From Streptomyces sp. CB01881 (GTDB lineage: Bacteria > Actinomycetota > Actinomycetes > Streptomycetales > Streptomycetaceae), in assembly GCF_002953255.1 (NCBI RefSeq), contig NZ_CP026498.1, positions 897,456 through 961,455 on the forward strand: 64,000 nucleotides of DNA. The letters are read 5' to 3'. Made by a program: the position numbers and the translations under genes. Below are positions 1 to 10,851 of this stretch, piece after piece. Each line of letters starts with the position of its first letter. Position 1 is the stretch's first letter. The notes under the pieces are model-generated. The model saw only the letters and a list, made by a program, of their open reading frames with translations, had not been told where the DNA came from and searched no databases.

Positions 1-2
1 TC

Positions 3-683
3 GCCCGCAACTACCAGAACGCCTCCACCTCGTTCTGGATCTCCAACAAGCCGGGCGGCCGGGTGGACTTCGCCCGCAACGTCAACGGCACCGAGCGCGT
101 GCTGGAGATGGACCTCAACGACGGCCGGTCCACCCAGTTCATCCACTGGTGGGCGGGCGACAACCAGCAGTGGACCCTGGAGTCCGCCGCCGAGGGCGGC
201 ACCTACATCCACAACGCCCGCGACAACCGCTGCCTGACCTACCACGGCCTCGACCGGGAGGTCACGGTCGAGAACTGTGACGGCAGCATGTCCCAGCGGT
301 TCGACCTGAGCGGGCCGGGCACGGGCACCTCCGTCGAGCAGCGCTTCCTCGACCGGCTCAACGCCGTGCGCGCCCAGAACGGCAAGCCGGCGGTACGGCT
401 CAACCAGACGCTCGCCCAGGCCGCCAAGTGCAACGCCGACCAGATGGACCAGCGCCACGTCTCGGGCCACTTCTGCGACTCGGCGAACATCGCGCGGGGC
501 CTCGGCTACACGTGGAGGGGGTTCGGTGAGATCGCGTTCTACGGGCCCACCGACGTCGACGCCGCCGTCGACGGCTGGATCAGGTCTCCCGGCCACCTGG
601 CGATCATGCTCGGCGACTACACCGAGGTCGGGCTGGCCCGGACGGGCACGGCCTCCTGGAACGCCGACTTCGGCTCCCGCTGA
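3..683 (+). CDS. Secreted ricin-like lectin plus CAP-domain protein, 5' end missing
   Basis: The reading frame is open from the first bases of the window, so the start and any signal peptide lie outside it. The first ~90 residues visible look like a ricin-type beta-trefoil segment, with a QQW motif, an RCLTY segment and a CDGS turn. The last ~120 residues look like a CAP/SCP domain: a FLDRLNAVRAQNGKPAV helix, an HVSGHFCD segment, then a GWIRSPGHLAIML motif. CAP proteins are extracellular; the bacterial role is not established. It ends at 683, just before a hairpin, and converges with the exporter gene. Family assignment is by motif only. Confidence 0.75.
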   Translation, partial: ARNYQNASTSFWISNKPGGRVDFARNVNGTERVLEMDLNDGRSTQFIHWWAGDNQQWTLESAAEGGTYIHNARDNRCLTYHGLDREVTVENCDGSMSQRFDLSGPGTGTSVEQRFLDRLNAVRAQNGKPAVRLNQTLAQAAKCNADQMDQRHVSGHFCDSANIARGLGYTWRGFGEIAFYGPTDVDAAVDGWIRSPGHLAIMLGDYTEVGLARTGTASWNADFGSR

Positions 684-689
684 CCACCG

Positions 690-720
690 GGACCGCCCCG
701 CCGGCCCGGTGGGGCGGTCC
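690..720. terminator. Hairpin between convergent genes
   Basis: A perfect 10-bp G/C stem (690-699 with 711-720) closes an 11-base loop. It lies 7 bases after the stop of the CAP gene, between two convergent genes, so it probably terminates in both directions. Confidence 0.65.
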
Positions 721-864
721 GACGTCTCCCCGCCTCTCCGTTGTGACCCGGTCGGGGGACGTTCCAGCGACAGCAGCAGCCCACTCCCCCGCGCGCCCGG
801 CCCACGGTCGTGCAGGGCAGCGACCACTGTCCAGGCCAGGCCCACCACTGCTGCCAGGAGTTCC

Positions 865-2436
865 TCAGACCTGGCCCGGCTCGCGTCCGGACGCCAGGGC
901 CTCCTGTTCGTCGGCGGCAGTCTCGGCCTGCACGCCCGGACGCAGACCGATCACCGCCACCACGGCGGCCGCGACCATGATGGCCGCCATCCAGTAGAGG
1001 ACCGTCTGGGTGGCGTGGGCGAAGTCGTCCCGGAAGAACTGCGGGATGGTCGCGGTGCTCCCGCTCCCGCCGCTCTGCGCCTGGACCTGGGAGAGGTGGG
1101 TGGCCTCGGCGACCGCCTGCGCGTGTGGCAGGCCCTGGGCGACCAGGGAGTCGGTCAGCTGGGTCCGCAGGTCGGTGACCAGGACGGTGCCCAGCACGGC
1201 CAGTCCCAGGCTGGCGGCGTAGTTGCGGACCGTCTGGGTGATGCCGGTCGCCTCGCCGTAGGACAGCCGCGAGGCGCGGTTGACCGCGTCCGTGCTGGAG
1301 GGGGTGAGCATGAAGCCCATGCCCGCGCCGGCCAGCACGATGTCCCACTGCTGCGTGCTGAAGCTCAACGTGGTCGCGTCGCCCGCCCACAGGTAGAACC
1401 CGACCGCGGCCAGGACGCACCCGAGCACCACCGGCCGCTTCGCGCCGCCCCGGTCGAGCATCCGGCCGCCGATCTGCGAGGCGATCACGAACCCGATGAA
1501 GAAGTAGAGCAGGAAGACACCGGCATTCGAGGAGGAGTCACCCAGCGCGATCTGCGCGTACTCGCTGGAGAAGAAGAAGACCGGGACGAAGACCAGCATC
1601 GAGATGCCGAGCACCAGGTTCTGCACGGAGAACGCGCGGATCCGGAAGATGTCCACCTGGATCAGCGGCGAGACGGTGCGCTTCTCGACGATCGCGAAGC
1701 CGACCAGCAGCAGGAGACCGGCCGCGATGCAGAGCCAGATCGCCGGGTTCGACCAGCCCCAGACCTGCGACTGCTGGAAACCGAAGACGCTCAGCCCGAC
1801 ACCGCCGGCGATCAGGGCCAGGCCCCGGTAGTCCATGGGCGCGGGCCGGCTCTCCGTCGCCGGCTTGGAGATCGCGATCAGCACCAGCGCGATCGCCGCC
1901 ACCGGCAGGTTCACCCAGAAGATGGCCCGCCAGGTCCATTCGGTCAGGTAGCCGCCGAGGACCGGTCCGATCGCGGTCAGACCGCCCGCGATGCCGAAGA
2001 ACAGGGCCAGCGCCCGCCCGCGCTCGCGCAGCGCGAAGTTCTGCACCACGATCGCCAGCGCCGCCGGGAACATGATGGCGCCACCGAAGCCCTGGACGGC
2101 GCGGAAGGTGACCAGCCACGCCTCGGCCGGACTCCCGGTGGGTGTGAAGCCGCAGCAGGCCGAGGCGCCCGCGAAGATCAGCACCCCGAGCACCACCATC
2201 CTGCGGTGACCGACGGTGTCGGCGAGCCGACCGCCGAAGGCGAAGAACGCCGCCAGGGTGAGCAGGTAGGCGTTGATCACCCACTGCACCCCCGTGCTGG
2301 TCAGCTTCAACTCCTGCTGGATGTTCGGTACGGCGATCGAGACGATGGTCTGGTCGATGAAGGTCATCGCCACGGCGAAGATCATCGCTGCCAGCACCAG
2401 GTAGCGCGAGGATCCGCCGGCGGGAGCAGTGCTCAC
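865..2436 (-). CDS. MFS multidrug exporter, DHA2 (EmrB/QacA) type
   Basis: About 523 residues with 14 hydrophobic segments, the DHA2 layout. The first helix carries the MTFIDQTIVSIAVPNIQ pattern, and the loop between helices 2 and 3 carries GGRLADTVGHRRM (MFS motif A). These are proton-driven exporters of drugs or small metabolites in the cytoplasmic membrane; the substrate cannot be told. I start it at GTG 2436 because a GGAGGG ribosome site lies just upstream and the protein then begins MSTAPAGG; the longer frame to 2490 adds only an Arg/Ala-rich stretch. No TetR-type regulator is adjacent. The last ~90 residues are a loop and a final helix. Confidence 0.88.
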   Translation of the reverse strand: MSTAPAGGSSRYLVLAAMIFAVAMTFIDQTIVSIAVPNIQQELKLTSTGVQWVINAYLLTLAAFFAFGGRLADTVGHRRMVVLGVLIFAGASACCGFTPTGSPAEAWLVTFRAVQGFGGAIMFPAALAIVVQNFALRERGRALALFFGIAGGLTAIGPVLGGYLTEWTWRAIFWVNLPVAAIALVLIAISKPATESRPAPMDYRGLALIAGGVGLSVFGFQQSQVWGWSNPAIWLCIAAGLLLLVGFAIVEKRTVSPLIQVDIFRIRAFSVQNLVLGISMLVFVPVFFFSSEYAQIALGDSSSNAGVFLLYFFIGFVIASQIGGRMLDRGGAKRPVVLGCVLAAVGFYLWAGDATTLSFSTQQWDIVLAGAGMGFMLTPSSTDAVNRASRLSYGEATGITQTVRNYAASLGLAVLGTVLVTDLRTQLTDSLVAQGLPHAQAVAEATHLSQVQAQSGGSGSTATIPQFFRDDFAHATQTVLYWMAAIMVAAAVVAVIGLRPGVQAETAADEQEALASGREPGQV

Positions 2437-2712
2437 GGTTCGCTCTTCCCTCCGGGGTGCGTCCGCGCGTCGACTGCTGGCGGATCTCACCTGTGGGGCG
2501 GGCCCGTTCCTGGAGGGAGGGGGCCCGGTTCCTGCCGTTCGTTCGGCAGGCTCCCCATGCTAGCTACCGGCCCGGGACGACGCCTGACGGAGCACCCGGC
2601 CATCACCCCATCGGGCGTTCGCAGCGGCGGGCCGACCGTCAGGACCCACCGACCCACGGAAAGCCGCTGTCGTCCGCTGTCCTTCCACCTCACGGCTTCC
2701 GGGTCGTGCGCA

Positions 2713-2830
2713 TCAGCCGAGGAACCGCACGGTGATCGACACGAACCTGTCGGCGTCGCCCAGCCACGGGTAGTGGCCCGCGCCCGGTTGGACGACGAAC
2801 TCGAACGGGCTGTCATCCTGCCTGAGGCGT
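2713..2830 (-). pseudogene. C-terminal relic of an alpha/beta hydrolase
   Basis: A short frame, closed by an in-frame stop upstream, reads PFEFVVQPGAGHYPWLG and then FVSITVRFLG before a stop at 2713. This matches the end of many alpha/beta hydrolases, where the GHYPWL histidine is the catalytic one. The nucleophile region is absent, so only the tail survives. The rest of 2437-2856 shows a small hairpin (cctgccg/cggcagg near 2530) and no gene. Confidence 0.5.
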
Positions 2831-2856
2831 CATGCGACAGGCGGTCGGACCCGTCT

Positions 2857-4044
2857 TCAGCCGGCCTCCGCCGGGGCCGACGGCTGATCGTCGGCCCCGG
2901 CGGCGGTGTGGATCGGGCCGTCGGTCCGGGTGAGCGGCCGACCGGTGCCGCCCCAGCGGGCGGCGATGATCTCGGCGGCGACGGAGACGGCCGTCTCCTG
3001 CGGCGTGCGGGCGCCGAGGTCGAGCCCGGCGGGGGCCGACATCCGGGCCAACTCCCTTTCTCGCAAGCCGGCTTCGCGCAGACGGCCCAGCCGCTCGCGG
3101 TGGGTTCGGCGCGACCCGAGCGCACCGATGTACGCCAGTTTCGGCAACCGCAGCGCGGTGGCCAGCAACGGCACGTCGAACTTGTGGTCATGGGTGAGGA
3201 CGGCCACCACCGTACGGCCGTCGATCCGGCCCTCCTCAGCCTCCTCGGCCAGGTACTCGTGCGGCCATCGCACCACGACCTCGTCCGCGTGCGGGAAGCG
3301 GGAGGCGGTGGCGAACACTGCCCGCGCGTCACACACCGTGACGCGGTAGCCGAGGAAGGACCCCAACTCGGCGACCGCGGCGGCGAAGTCGATCGCACCG
3401 AACACCAGCATCCGCGGGGGTGTGACGAACGACCCCACGAACAGGGTCAGTTCGCCGACCTCGGCGAACTCCTCACCGTCCAGGCAGCGGCCCGCGGTGT
3501 CATAGTGGCGCAGCCCTGTTGTGCCGTGTTCGAGCATGCCGCGGACGTCGAGGCCCACCGCGCGGTCCAGCGCGGCCGAACCGAGGGTGCCGCAGGCGCG
3601 GTCCGGCCAGACGACCAGGCGGCTCCCGAGCGCGCCCGGGCCGTTGTCCGGGCCGGTCACCACGGTGGCCACCGCGACAGGCTCGCCGGCACCCAACGAC
3701 GTCACCACGTCCGGAAGTTCGGGGAAGGTTCGGCTGGACACGGGTTCGACGAAGATCTGGATCGTGCCGCCGCAGGTCAACCCCACCTCGAAGGCGTCGC
3801 CGTCGCTCACCCCGTACGACCGCAACACCGGGCGTCCCGAGATCCGGGCCTCCTCGGCCTCCTCGTACACCGCGCCCTCGACGCAGCCGCCCGAGACACT
3901 GCCGACCACGGTGCCGGAGGCCGAGACCGCCATCGCCGCACCCGGCCGGCGGGGCGCGCTCCGGAAGGTGCTGACCACGGTGGCGAGCCCGAAGACCTCG
4001 CCCGCGCGGTACCACGGGTACACCTCGCCCAGGACGTCACGCAC
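2857..4044 (-). CDS. XdhC/CoxI-family molybdoenzyme maturation protein
   Basis: About 395 residues. The N-terminal XdhC_CoxI domain includes LATVVSTFRSAPRRPGAAM and GSVSGGCVEGAVYEEA (roughly residues 20-65). The C-terminal Rossmann-like domain begins near RMLVFGAIDFAAAVAELG and continues through HDHKFDVPLLATAL and YIGALGSRRT. Family members take part in finishing and inserting the molybdenum cofactor of xanthine- and CO-dehydrogenase-type enzymes. Its GTG start lies inside the end of coxG (8-base overlap), so the two are translationally coupled. A second XdhC-like gene sits in the divergent cox operon; this one lacks the extra YHS domain. Confidence 0.85.
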   Translation of the reverse strand: MRDVLGEVYPWYRAGEVFGLATVVSTFRSAPRRPGAAMAVSASGTVVGSVSGGCVEGAVYEEAEEARISGRPVLRSYGVSDGDAFEVGLTCGGTIQIFVEPVSSRTFPELPDVVTSLGAGEPVAVATVVTGPDNGPGALGSRLVVWPDRACGTLGSAALDRAVGLDVRGMLEHGTTGLRHYDTAGRCLDGEEFAEVGELTLFVGSFVTPPRMLVFGAIDFAAAVAELGSFLGYRVTVCDARAVFATASRFPHADEVVVRWPHEYLAEEAEEGRIDGRTVVAVLTHDHKFDVPLLATALRLPKLAYIGALGSRRTHRERLGRLREAGLRERELARMSAPAGLDLGARTPQETAVSVAAEIIAARWGGTGRPLTRTDGPIHTAAGADDQPSAPAEAG

Positions 4045-4747
4045 GGTGTCCCCCTCGCGGACGCCGGCAGGCCCGGCGCAACCGACGCGCGACCCCCAGC
4101 AGGATCAACCCGGCGAGGAGGATCGACGCCAGGCGCTTGGCCACCGGTCCGCGGGCCACGGCGAGCAGGTCCAGCGGCTCCCCCTCCGCCGAGGTGGCCC
4201 GCGGCTCCCCCACGGGTGCGGACCGCCCGGCGGCGGACGCGGCCGCTGCGGGTTCGGCGGCCGCCGGCTGCGTGGCCGGCGCGGCTCCGCCCCCGCGCTC
4301 GTGTTCGGCGGCCAGCCGCTCCTCCAGACAGGCCGTGAACTGGTCCAGCAGCTTCCGGCTGATGTCGGTCATGACGCCCTTGCCGAACTGGGCCACCTTC
4401 CCGGTGATGCTGAGCCGGGTCTCGACGGTCACCCGGGTGCCGTCGCCGTCCGGGGCCAGCCGTGCGGTGACGTGCGCGTCGGCGTTGCCCTGGCCGTGCG
4501 TGTCGCGTCCGGAGGCGGTGAGCCGCACGGTGTGGTTCGCCTCGTCCCGCTCGTCGAACGCGGCGGTGCCCCGGTACTGCACGGTCACCGCTCCGACCCG
4601 CACCTTGACCGTGCCGTGGAACCGCTCGCCGTCGACCCCGGTGAGCTGCGCCCCCGGCATGCACGGGGCAATCCGCTCGACGTCGGTGAAGAGGTCCCAG
4701 GCCGCTTCCACCGGCAGGCTCACGTGGAACTCGTTGGTGAACTCCAT
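4037..4747 (-). CDS. coxG: CoxG-type SRPBCC protein with C-terminal membrane anchor
   Basis: The protein starts MEFTNEFHVSLPVEAAWDLF, the usual beginning of the CoxG/SRPBCC fold, and continues with IAPCMPGAQLTG and GKVAQFGKGVMTDISRKLL. After ~150 residues comes an Ala/Pro-rich linker and one hydrophobic helix (ASILLAGLILLGV) with an Arg-rich tail, so it is probably tethered to the membrane. CoxG proteins connect CO dehydrogenase to the membrane and the quinone pool. ATG 4747 is chosen because an AAGGAGG site lies 10 bases upstream; the frame extends further to 4813 without one. It sits between the LysR gene and xdhC in one minus-strand unit. Confidence 0.85.
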   Translation of the reverse strand: MEFTNEFHVSLPVEAAWDLFTDVERIAPCMPGAQLTGVDGERFHGTVKVRVGAVTVQYRGTAAFDERDEANHTVRLTASGRDTHGQGNADAHVTARLAPDGDGTRVTVETRLSITGKVAQFGKGVMTDISRKLLDQFTACLEERLAAEHERGGGAAPATQPAAAEPAAAASAAGRSAPVGEPRATSAEGEPLDLLAVARGPVAKRLASILLAGLILLGVARRLRRACRRPRGGHRA

Positions 4748-4858
4748 GTGGACGAGCCTCCTTGCCCAGATCTGCCCGGTGCCCCGGAATTCCCCCGTCG
4801 ACGTACGTTCCAACGATGACCGGCCACCCGGCGATTCCCCTCCCGGAGCCGTCCCCGG

Positions 4859-5866
4859 TCAGCTCCACAGGCTCACCCGGACGGTCGGCCGGTAGTGGTC
4901 CACCGGTACACCGGTGGCCCGGGTCATCAGGCTCTTCACGGCGGTGGGCGTGGTCACGAACCGGCACAGCGCGGATGCGGTCGGCGAGCGCCGGTCGCCG
5001 CGCAGGGCGGAGGCCCGCAGCACGCCGTTGACCGGGGTGCCGGGCACGGCGACCACGGTGAGGGTGCCGCGACGCAGCTCGTCGCGGACGAGGTGGAGCA
5101 CGGCGAGCGACAGCCCGTCGCCGGCGACGGCCGCACCCAGGGCCGCACTGGTGCTGGGGAAGATCGACGCGTCGGCGTCGCCGACGCCGTGCCGCGTCAG
5201 GAAGGCGCCGCCGGGCGTTCCGGGGTCGAGCCCGCCCGGGCCGAGCAGCCAGTGTTCCCGGGACAGCCGGCCGACCGGTAGGTGCAGCCGGCCGCCGTCG
5301 CCCTGGTCCGGCCGGACGCCGGCGTGGCGCGGTGAGGCGACCACCACCAGCTGGATGCGCAGGAACAGGATGTGTTCGAGGGTGTCCGGGGCGGGACCGA
5401 CGGCGACGGTGCCGGGCTCGGCGGCGACCGGGCTGATCGCGACGTCCGCTCGCCGGTCCAGCAGCAGCTCGCCGAGCGCGGTGGACGCCACCGCGAGGGT
5501 CGTGGTCTCCACGTCCGGGTGCCGCCGGACGAAGGCCTCCAGCAGTGGCGGGGTGATCTGCTCGGCGGTCGTCTCGGTCGCGGCGACCCGCAGGTAGGAG
5601 CTGTCCGCGCCGGCCTGCCGGACCTGCCGGCGGGTCTCCTCGGCCAGGCCCACGATCTCGGCCGCGCCCGCGGCCAGCCGCCGCCCGCCGGGCGTCAGGG
5701 CGATCCCGCCCGCCGCCCGGACGAAGAGCCGGTCGCCGAGCTCGCGGCGCAGCACGGCGACCGCGCCCGACACCGCGGGCTCGCTCACCCCCAGGGAGAT
5801 CGCGGCGGCCTTGACCGAGCCGAGCCGGGCCACCGCGACGAACGCCCTGAGCTGTGTGAGGGTCAT
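4859..5866 (-). CDS. LysR-family regulator of the cox locus
   Basis: About 335 residues. A LysR winged helix-turn-helix occupies residues 1-60 (MTLTQLRAFVAVARLGSVKA, then LGVSEPAVSGAVAVL and ELGDRLFVR), followed by a substrate-binding domain. It is transcribed away from coxM with a 193-base intergenic region between them, the classical position for a LysR protein that controls the divergent operon. The same transcript probably continues into coxG and xdhC after a 111-base gap. I use ATG 5866, which places the HTH at the N-terminus; the frame runs on to 5896. The effector is unknown; CO or a nutrient signal are guesses. Confidence 0.8.
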   Translation of the reverse strand: MTLTQLRAFVAVARLGSVKAAAISLGVSEPAVSGAVAVLRRELGDRLFVRAAGGIALTPGGRRLAAGAAEIVGLAEETRRQVRQAGADSSYLRVAATETTAEQITPPLLEAFVRRHPDVETTTLAVASTALGELLLDRRADVAISPVAAEPGTVAVGPAPDTLEHILFLRIQLVVVASPRHAGVRPDQGDGGRLHLPVGRLSREHWLLGPGGLDPGTPGGAFLTRHGVGDADASIFPSTSAALGAAVAGDGLSLAVLHLVRDELRRGTLTVVAVPGTPVNGVLRASALRGDRRSPTASALCRFVTTPTAVKSLMTRATGVPVDHYRPTVRVSLWS

Positions 5867-5901
5867 CGCCGCCTCCAGCGATCGCACGCCCCCCACGTGT
5901 C

Positions 5902-5945
5902 AGCCGTGGACGGCTCTTAACCATTCCCTTCAGTCGCCGTTGACC
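5902..5945. promoter_or_regulatory. Divergent promoter region lysR/coxM with inverted repeat
   Basis: An AGCCGT-GG-ACGGCT inverted repeat (5902-5915) lies ~36 bases upstream of the lysR start, a likely operator. TTGACC at 5940 followed 17 bases later by GACAGT is a weak candidate promoter toward coxM. No transcription start can be seen from sequence. Confidence 0.35.
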
Positions 5946-6002
5946 CGGGCGGTCGCCGGGGTGACAGTGCGCTCGTGCGGTGCGTGGTCCTTGCCGCGGG
6001 CG

Positions 6003-6040
6003 CGCCATCACCGGAGGCCGGGCCCGCCATCACCGGAGGC
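6003..6040 (+). repeat. Two direct repeats in the coxM leader
   Basis: The 16-base unit CGCCATCACCGGAGGC occurs twice (6003-6018 and 6025-6040), with starts 22 bases apart, i.e. two helical turns. It lies between the candidate promoter and the coxM start. It could be a regulator-binding pair or a recent duplication; each unit also contains a GGAGG. Confidence 0.6.
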
Positions 6041-6059
6041 ACTGCACCAGGAGGCCGTC

Positions 6060-6941
6060 GTGCAGGTTCCCGCGTCATTCGAGTACCGGCGGGCGCAGAG
6101 CGTGGACGACGCTCTCGCACTGCTGGAGCGATTCGGTGAGGAGGCCAGGATCATCGCCGGCGGGCACAGTCTGCTGCCGATGATGAAGCTGCGCCTGGCC
6201 CGTCCGGGGCTCCTGGTCGACATCAACGACCTCGACGAACTGGACTACGTGCGGCAGGAGGGCGCGGAACTGTGCATCGGCGCGCTCACCCGCCACCGCG
6301 GCCTGCTGGAGTCCGAGCTCGTCGGCCGGCTCTTCCCGATCTTCCACGACGCCGAACGGGTGATCGCCGACCCGCCGGTCCGCAACCGGGGCACCATCGG
6401 CGGCTCGCTCTGCCAGGCCGACCCGGCGGAGGACCTGTCCGCGGTGTGCGCGGCCGTCCGGGCGGTGGCGGTGGTGCTCGGCCACGGCGGGCGGCGCTCG
6501 GTGCCGATGGCGGACTTCTACCAAGGGCCGTACGAGACGGACGTGGGGCTCGGCGAGATGCTGGTCGAGATCCGCGTGCCGATCCTGCCGAACGCCGGCA
6601 GCGCCTACGAGAAGGTGGAGCGCAAGACCGGGGACTGGGCCATCGCGGCAGCCGGCGCCGCCCTGTCGCTGGCGGAGGGGCGGATCGGGACGGCCGGCGT
6701 CGGGCTCGCGGCGGTCGGCGTGTCGGCCGTCGGCTACCGGCGCGCCGAGGAGAGCCTGGTCGGCCGCGAGCCGTCCGAGGAGGCGTTCGCCGAGGCCGGC
6801 CGGATCGCCGCCGAGGACTGCGATCCGGTCACCGACACCCGCGGGACCGCCGCCTACAAGCGGCACCTGGCCGGCGAGCTCACCGAACGCGCGCTTCGCC
6901 GCGCCGCCGAACGGGCCCGGCAGGCCGCGACCACGGCCTGA
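6060..6941 (+). CDS. coxM: CO dehydrogenase FAD subunit (medium)
   Basis: About 293 residues of the FAD-binding PCMH family plus a CO_deh_flav_C tail. Visible motifs are the FAD-pyrophosphate loop AGGHSLLPMMKLRLARP (residues ~33-49), a second FAD loop RNRGTIGGSLCQADPAEDL (~107-125), and KTGDWAIAAAGAAL toward the C-terminus. It passes electrons from the 2Fe-2S clusters of CoxS to quinone. GTG 6060 is chosen because AGGAGG lies 5 bases upstream and the protein then starts VQVPASFEYRRA. First gene of coxMSL. Confidence 0.93.
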   Translation: MQVPASFEYRRAQSVDDALALLERFGEEARIIAGGHSLLPMMKLRLARPGLLVDINDLDELDYVRQEGAELCIGALTRHRGLLESELVGRLFPIFHDAERVIADPPVRNRGTIGGSLCQADPAEDLSAVCAAVRAVAVVLGHGGRRSVPMADFYQGPYETDVGLGEMLVEIRVPILPNAGSAYEKVERKTGDWAIAAAGAALSLAEGRIGTAGVGLAAVGVSAVGYRRAEESLVGREPSEEAFAEAGRIAAEDCDPVTDTRGTAAYKRHLAGELTERALRRAAERARQAATTA

Positions 6942-6963
6942 ACGGACGGAAAGGACGCTCGCG

Positions 6964-7463
6964 ATGCAGGTCACCATCAATGTGAACGGCGAGGACCGCA
7001 CGGCCGAGGTAGAGGCCCGGCACCTGCTGGTCCGCTTCCTTCGCGACGACCTGGGCCTCACCGGCACCCACTGGGGCTGCGACACCAGTAACTGCGGTAC
7101 CTGCGTCGTACTGTTCGACGGCGAGCCGGTCAAGAGCTGCACGATGCTGGCGGCCATGGCGGCCGGACACCGGGTGCGCACCGTGGAGAGCCTGGAGACC
7201 GCGGACGGCCTCGACCCGGTCCAGCAGGGGTTCATCGAGCAGCACGGGTTGCAGTGCGGATTCTGCACGCCGGGCATGATGATGACCGCCCGCGCGCTCC
7301 TGGACCGCAATCCGGACCCCACCGACCAGGAGATCCGCGAGGCGATCTCCGGCCAACTGTGCCGCTGCACCGGCTACTTGAACATCGTCCGCGCGGTCCG
7401 GTGGGCCGCGCACCACCCGACGGAGGCCGCCGTCGCCGCCGATGCGATCGCGGGGAGCACGCC

Positions 7464-7467
<4 letters not shown>
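6964..7467 (+). CDS. coxS: CO dehydrogenase 2Fe-2S subunit (small)
   Basis: 167 residues. The plant-ferredoxin-type 2Fe-2S site is C39, C44, C47 and C59 (GCDTSNCGTC then KSC). The second, helical 2Fe-2S site is C98, C101, C133 and C135 (QCGFCTPG and LCRCTGY). This is the standard arrangement in the xanthine oxidase family, relaying electrons from the molybdenum site to the CoxM FAD. It starts 22 bases after coxM and its stop overlaps the coxL start (ATGA). Confidence 0.95.
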
Positions 7468-9835
<2,368 letters not shown>

Positions 9836-9839
<4 letters not shown>

Positions 9840-9916
9840 GCGAGCGAAGCGAGGTCGCTGATCACAAGGCGCGTGTGCGCGAAGCGCCTGCCGAGTTCCA
9901 CGAGGCGGCCGCATGA
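9836..9916 (+). CDS. 26-codon linking ORF between coxL and the xdhC-YHS gene
   Basis: A GTG overlaps the coxL stop (GTGA at 9836) and opens a 26-residue frame beginning [14 protein letters not shown], whose TGA overlaps the next gene's ATG (ATGA at 9913). The DNA begins with the near-palindromic GAGCGAGCGAAGCGAG, which is common at gene borders in streptomycetes. It may be only a translation relay that couples coxL to the maturation genes, not a functional peptide. Confidence 0.4.
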
Positions 9917-10851
9917 GTGCCGGCCTGGCTGTCGAGCAGCGAATGGCCGAGCTGGCGCGCAGTCAGGTGCCGTTCGTCAAGGCCACTGTGGTGCGCGCGC
10001 TGCACCCGACCAGCGCGCAGCCGGGAGACACCGCGCTGGTCCTGGAGGACGGCCGGATCGAGGGTTTCGTCGGCGGGGTCTGCGCTGAGGCGACCGTCCG
10101 CGTGCAGGCGCTGCGGCTGCTGCGCACCGGCGAGTCACTGCTGCTGCGGATCTCGCCCGGCGCTCCCGCGCAGCCGCAGGAGGAAGGCGAGGCGGGCACC
10201 CTGCTGGTCGCCAACCCGTGCCTGTCCGGCGGCGAGTTGGAGATCTTCCTGGAGCCGCTGCGGCCCGACCCGGTGGTGCTCGTGCTCGGCGACACCCCCA
10301 TCGGCCGGAGCCTGGTCGCACTCGGCGCCGGGCTCGAGTACGACATCCGGACCGCCGCCGAGGAGGTCACCGCGGAGGAACTCGCCGACGTGGCGGCCGT
10401 GGTGATCGCCTCCCACGGACGGCAGGAGGAGGGGTTGCTGACCCGTGCCGCGCGGGCCGGGGTGCCGTACGTCGCGCTGGTCGCGAGCCGCCGTCGCGGC
10501 GCCACCGTGCTCGGCGGTCTCGACCTCACCTCCGAGCAGCGGGACCGGATCCACACGCCGGCCGGGCTGTGGATCGGCGCCCGCACGCCCGGCGAGATCG
10601 CCGTATCGATCCTGGCCGAGCTGGTGGCCTCGCGGCACGCCCTGTCGGTACACACCGAGGAGGCGGCCGCCGAGACCGCGCCGCCGTCCGCCGAACCGCA
10701 GACCGCGCTCGACCCGGTCTGCGGCATGACCGTCGCCGTCGTCGCCGACACCCCGTACTCGGACGCCCGCGGGCACCGGCACTGGTTCTGCTCGACCGGC
10801 TGCCGCGACCGCTTCGAGGCCGGGACCGCCCAGCCCGCGGAGGCGCTGTGA
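9913..10851 (+). CDS. XdhC-family maturation protein fused to a C-terminal YHS domain
   Basis: 312 residues. The XdhC_CoxI domain spans about residues 5-75 ([24 protein letters not shown]), an XdhC_C Rossmann-like part about 115-240 ([50 protein letters not shown]), and a YHS domain the last ~45 ([30 protein letters not shown]). YHS domains bind metals through such Cys residues. Since the CO dehydrogenase site needs copper as well as molybdenum, a role in copper delivery is a reasonable inference; in Oligotropha, coxE and coxF are linked to copper incorporation. It is shorter than the other XdhC protein here. Coupled upstream by ATGA and downstream by GTGA. Confidence 0.82.
   Translation: MSAGLAVEQRMAELARSQVPFVKATVVRALHPTSAQPGDTALVLEDGRIEGFVGGVCAEATVRVQALRLLRTGESLLLRISPGAPAQPQEEGEAGTLLVANPCLSGGELEIFLEPLRPDPVVLVLGDTPIGRSLVALGAGLEYDIRTAAEEVTAEELADVAAVVIASHGRQEEGLLTRAARAGVPYVALVASRRRGATVLGGLDLTSEQRDRIHTPAGLWIGARTPGEIAVSILAELVASRHALSVHTEEAAAETAPPSAEPQTALDPVCGMTVAVVADTPYSDARGHRHWFCSTGCRDRFEAGTAQPAEAL

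Noticed and set aside
526..4338. 1270-residue plus-strand frame
   Set aside because: Antisense shadow of the exporter and xdhC genes; Arg/Pro/Gly-rich, no domain.
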